Shown here: one piece after another, positions 33,495 to 34,468 of the stretch
Position numbering within the stretch: the stretch's first letter is position 1
How the letters are laid out: each line of letters begins with the position of its first letter
Source: Candidatus Minthosoma equi
GTDB taxonomy: Bacteria; Bacteroidota; Bacteroidia; Bacteroidales; Bacteroidaceae
Assembly: GCA_018064885.1 (NCBI GenBank)
Contig: JAGHUI010000054.1
Location: 1-34,468, forward strand
Direction of reading: 5' to 3'
DNA: 34,468 nucleotides
The notes under the pieces: generated by a model
Seen by the model: only the letters and a program-made list of their open reading frames with translations
Databases searched by the model: none
What the model was told of the DNA's origin: nothing
Program-made: the position numbers and the translations under genes

Positions 33495-34468
33495 ATGATT
33501 AGAGAAGTAAAATTTGAATCTCAGGATCGTCGTATTGCACAGATCCTCGCATGCCTCAACAAGCACGGCATCGCATCTATCGAAGAGGCTAACGAAATCT
33601 GCGACAAGGCAGGTCTCGACCCATATATGACTTGTGAGGAAACTCAGATGATTTGCTTTGAGAACGCAAAGTGGGCTTACGTTGTAGGTACTGCTATCGC
33701 TCTCAAGGAGAAGGCTAAGGACGCTGTTGAGGCTGCTAACTACATCGGTGAAGGTCTCCAGTCATTCTGCATCCCTGGCTCTGTAGCTGACGACCGTAAG
33801 GTAGGTATCGGCCACGGTGAGCTCGCTGCTCGCCTCCTCACTCCAGAGACTAAGTGTTTCGCATTCCTCGCAGGCCACGAGTCATTCGCTGCTGCTGAGG
33901 GTGCTATCAAGATCGCTCAGATGGCTAACAAGTCAAGACCAGCTGACAAGCCACTCCGTTGCATCCTCAACGGTCTCGGCAAGGACGCTGCTATGATCAT
34001 CTCACGTATCAACGGCTTCACATACGTTCAGACTCAGTTCGACTACTTCACAGGCGAGCTCAAGATCGTTAAGAAGACTCCATACTCAAACGGCCCACGC
34101 GCTGCTGTAAACTGCTACGGCGCTGACGACGTTCGCGAGGGTGTTGCTATCATGTGGCACGAGGACGTTGATGTATCTATCACAGGTAACTCGACTAACC
34201 CAACTCGTTTCCAGCACCCAACAGCTGGTACATACAAGAAGGAGCGCACTCGTGCTGGCAAGGCATACTTCTCAGTAGCTTCTGGTGGTGGTACAGGTCG
34301 TACACTTCACCCAGACAACATGGCTGCTGGTCCAGCTTCTTACGGTATGACAGATACACTCGGCCGTATGCACTCTGACGCTCAGTTCGCTGGTTCTTCA
34401 TCAGTACCTGCACACGTAGAGATGATGGGCTTCCTCGGCATCGGTAACAACCCAATGGTAGGTTGCTC
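33495..34468 (+). CDS. GGGtGRT protein, 3' end outside window
   Basis: The first 324 residues of the family named after its SGGGTGRT motif, here at residues 263-270. The frame opens MIREVKFESQDRRIAQIL and is open to the window end, so the stop lies beyond. The family is conserved in Bacteroidetes and some anaerobes next to the Fe-S scaffold-like protein; its function is not known to me. It carries scattered Cys (for example in NEICDKAG, YMTCEETQMICFE). The codon bias is very strong and like that of the scaffold gene, pointing to high expression and joint function. On the opposite strand an open frame exists at 34195-34455 but is a by-product of this codon bias. Confidence 0.85.
   Translation, partial: MIREVKFESQDRRIAQILACLNKHGIASIEEANEICDKAGLDPYMTCEETQMICFENAKWAYVVGTAIALKEKAKDAVEAANYIGEGLQSFCIPGSVADDRKVGIGHGELAARLLTPETKCFAFLAGHESFAAAEGAIKIAQMANKSRPADKPLRCILNGLGKDAAMIISRINGFTYVQTQFDYFTGELKIVKKTPYSNGPRAAVNCYGADDVREGVAIMWHEDVDVSITGNSTNPTRFQHPTAGTYKKERTRAGKAYFSVASGGGTGRTLHPDNMAAGPASYGMTDTLGRMHSDAQFAGSSSVPAHVEMMGFLGIGNNPMVGC

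Noticed and set aside
34195-34455. Minus-strand open frame at the right end
   Set aside because: It is a by-product of the strong codon bias in the GGGtGRT gene, which covers the whole stretch.

Overview
The window looks like a Bacteroidales chromosome, most likely Prevotella or a close relative. The evidence is repeated promoters of the Bacteroidetes form (TTTG, 19-20 bp, TAnnTTTG), almost no Shine-Dalgarno sites, and family content typical of the order: reverse rubrerythrin, DUF1573, a CarboxypepD_reg outer-membrane barrel, an S9 dipeptidyl peptidase and the GGGtGRT/Fe-S scaffold pair. The organism call is an inference; no rRNA or tRNA gene was seen.

Left part (1-7,500), accessory: a 395-aa unknown protein behind repeated GTAAC/GTTAC sites; a two-gene replication module (DUF3987-like P-loop protein plus a short DnaG-type primase) of the kind found on integrative elements; then a DEDDh exonuclease with three apparent BRCT repeats, preceded by a promoter and a strongly structured leader with a 104-nt nested hairpin.

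Middle part (7,500-11,540), cassette array: five copies of one intergenic repeat (terminator hairpin plus a conserved AAGCGAAGCGG core, and in three copies an almost identical 42-bp promoter block) separate a RAYT-type transposase fused to a Rossmann/LOG-like domain, an MntA-HepT toxin-antitoxin pair, a two-gene unit of unknown function (DUF6169-like) and an antitoxin whose PIN toxin has been gutted by an internal deletion. This modular layout, in which the spacers are better conserved than the genes are related, is the most unusual thing in the window.

Right part (11,540-34,468), core-like: on the minus strand pyrG, yidC, a secreted dipeptidyl peptidase and three peptide-type transporters form a close-packed run suited to peptide uptake, followed by a YitT-family membrane protein carrying a degenerate RdgB-like tail. 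Then come a DUF1573 protein, endonuclease III, rplU-rpmA, a large outer-membrane barrel with a glycine/arginine tail, reverse rubrerythrin, a glycine-zipper lipoprotein, NudC, a secreted GH25 lysozyme, and the Fe-S scaffold/GGGtGRT pair separated by a four-helix-bundle gene. The last gene runs off the window.
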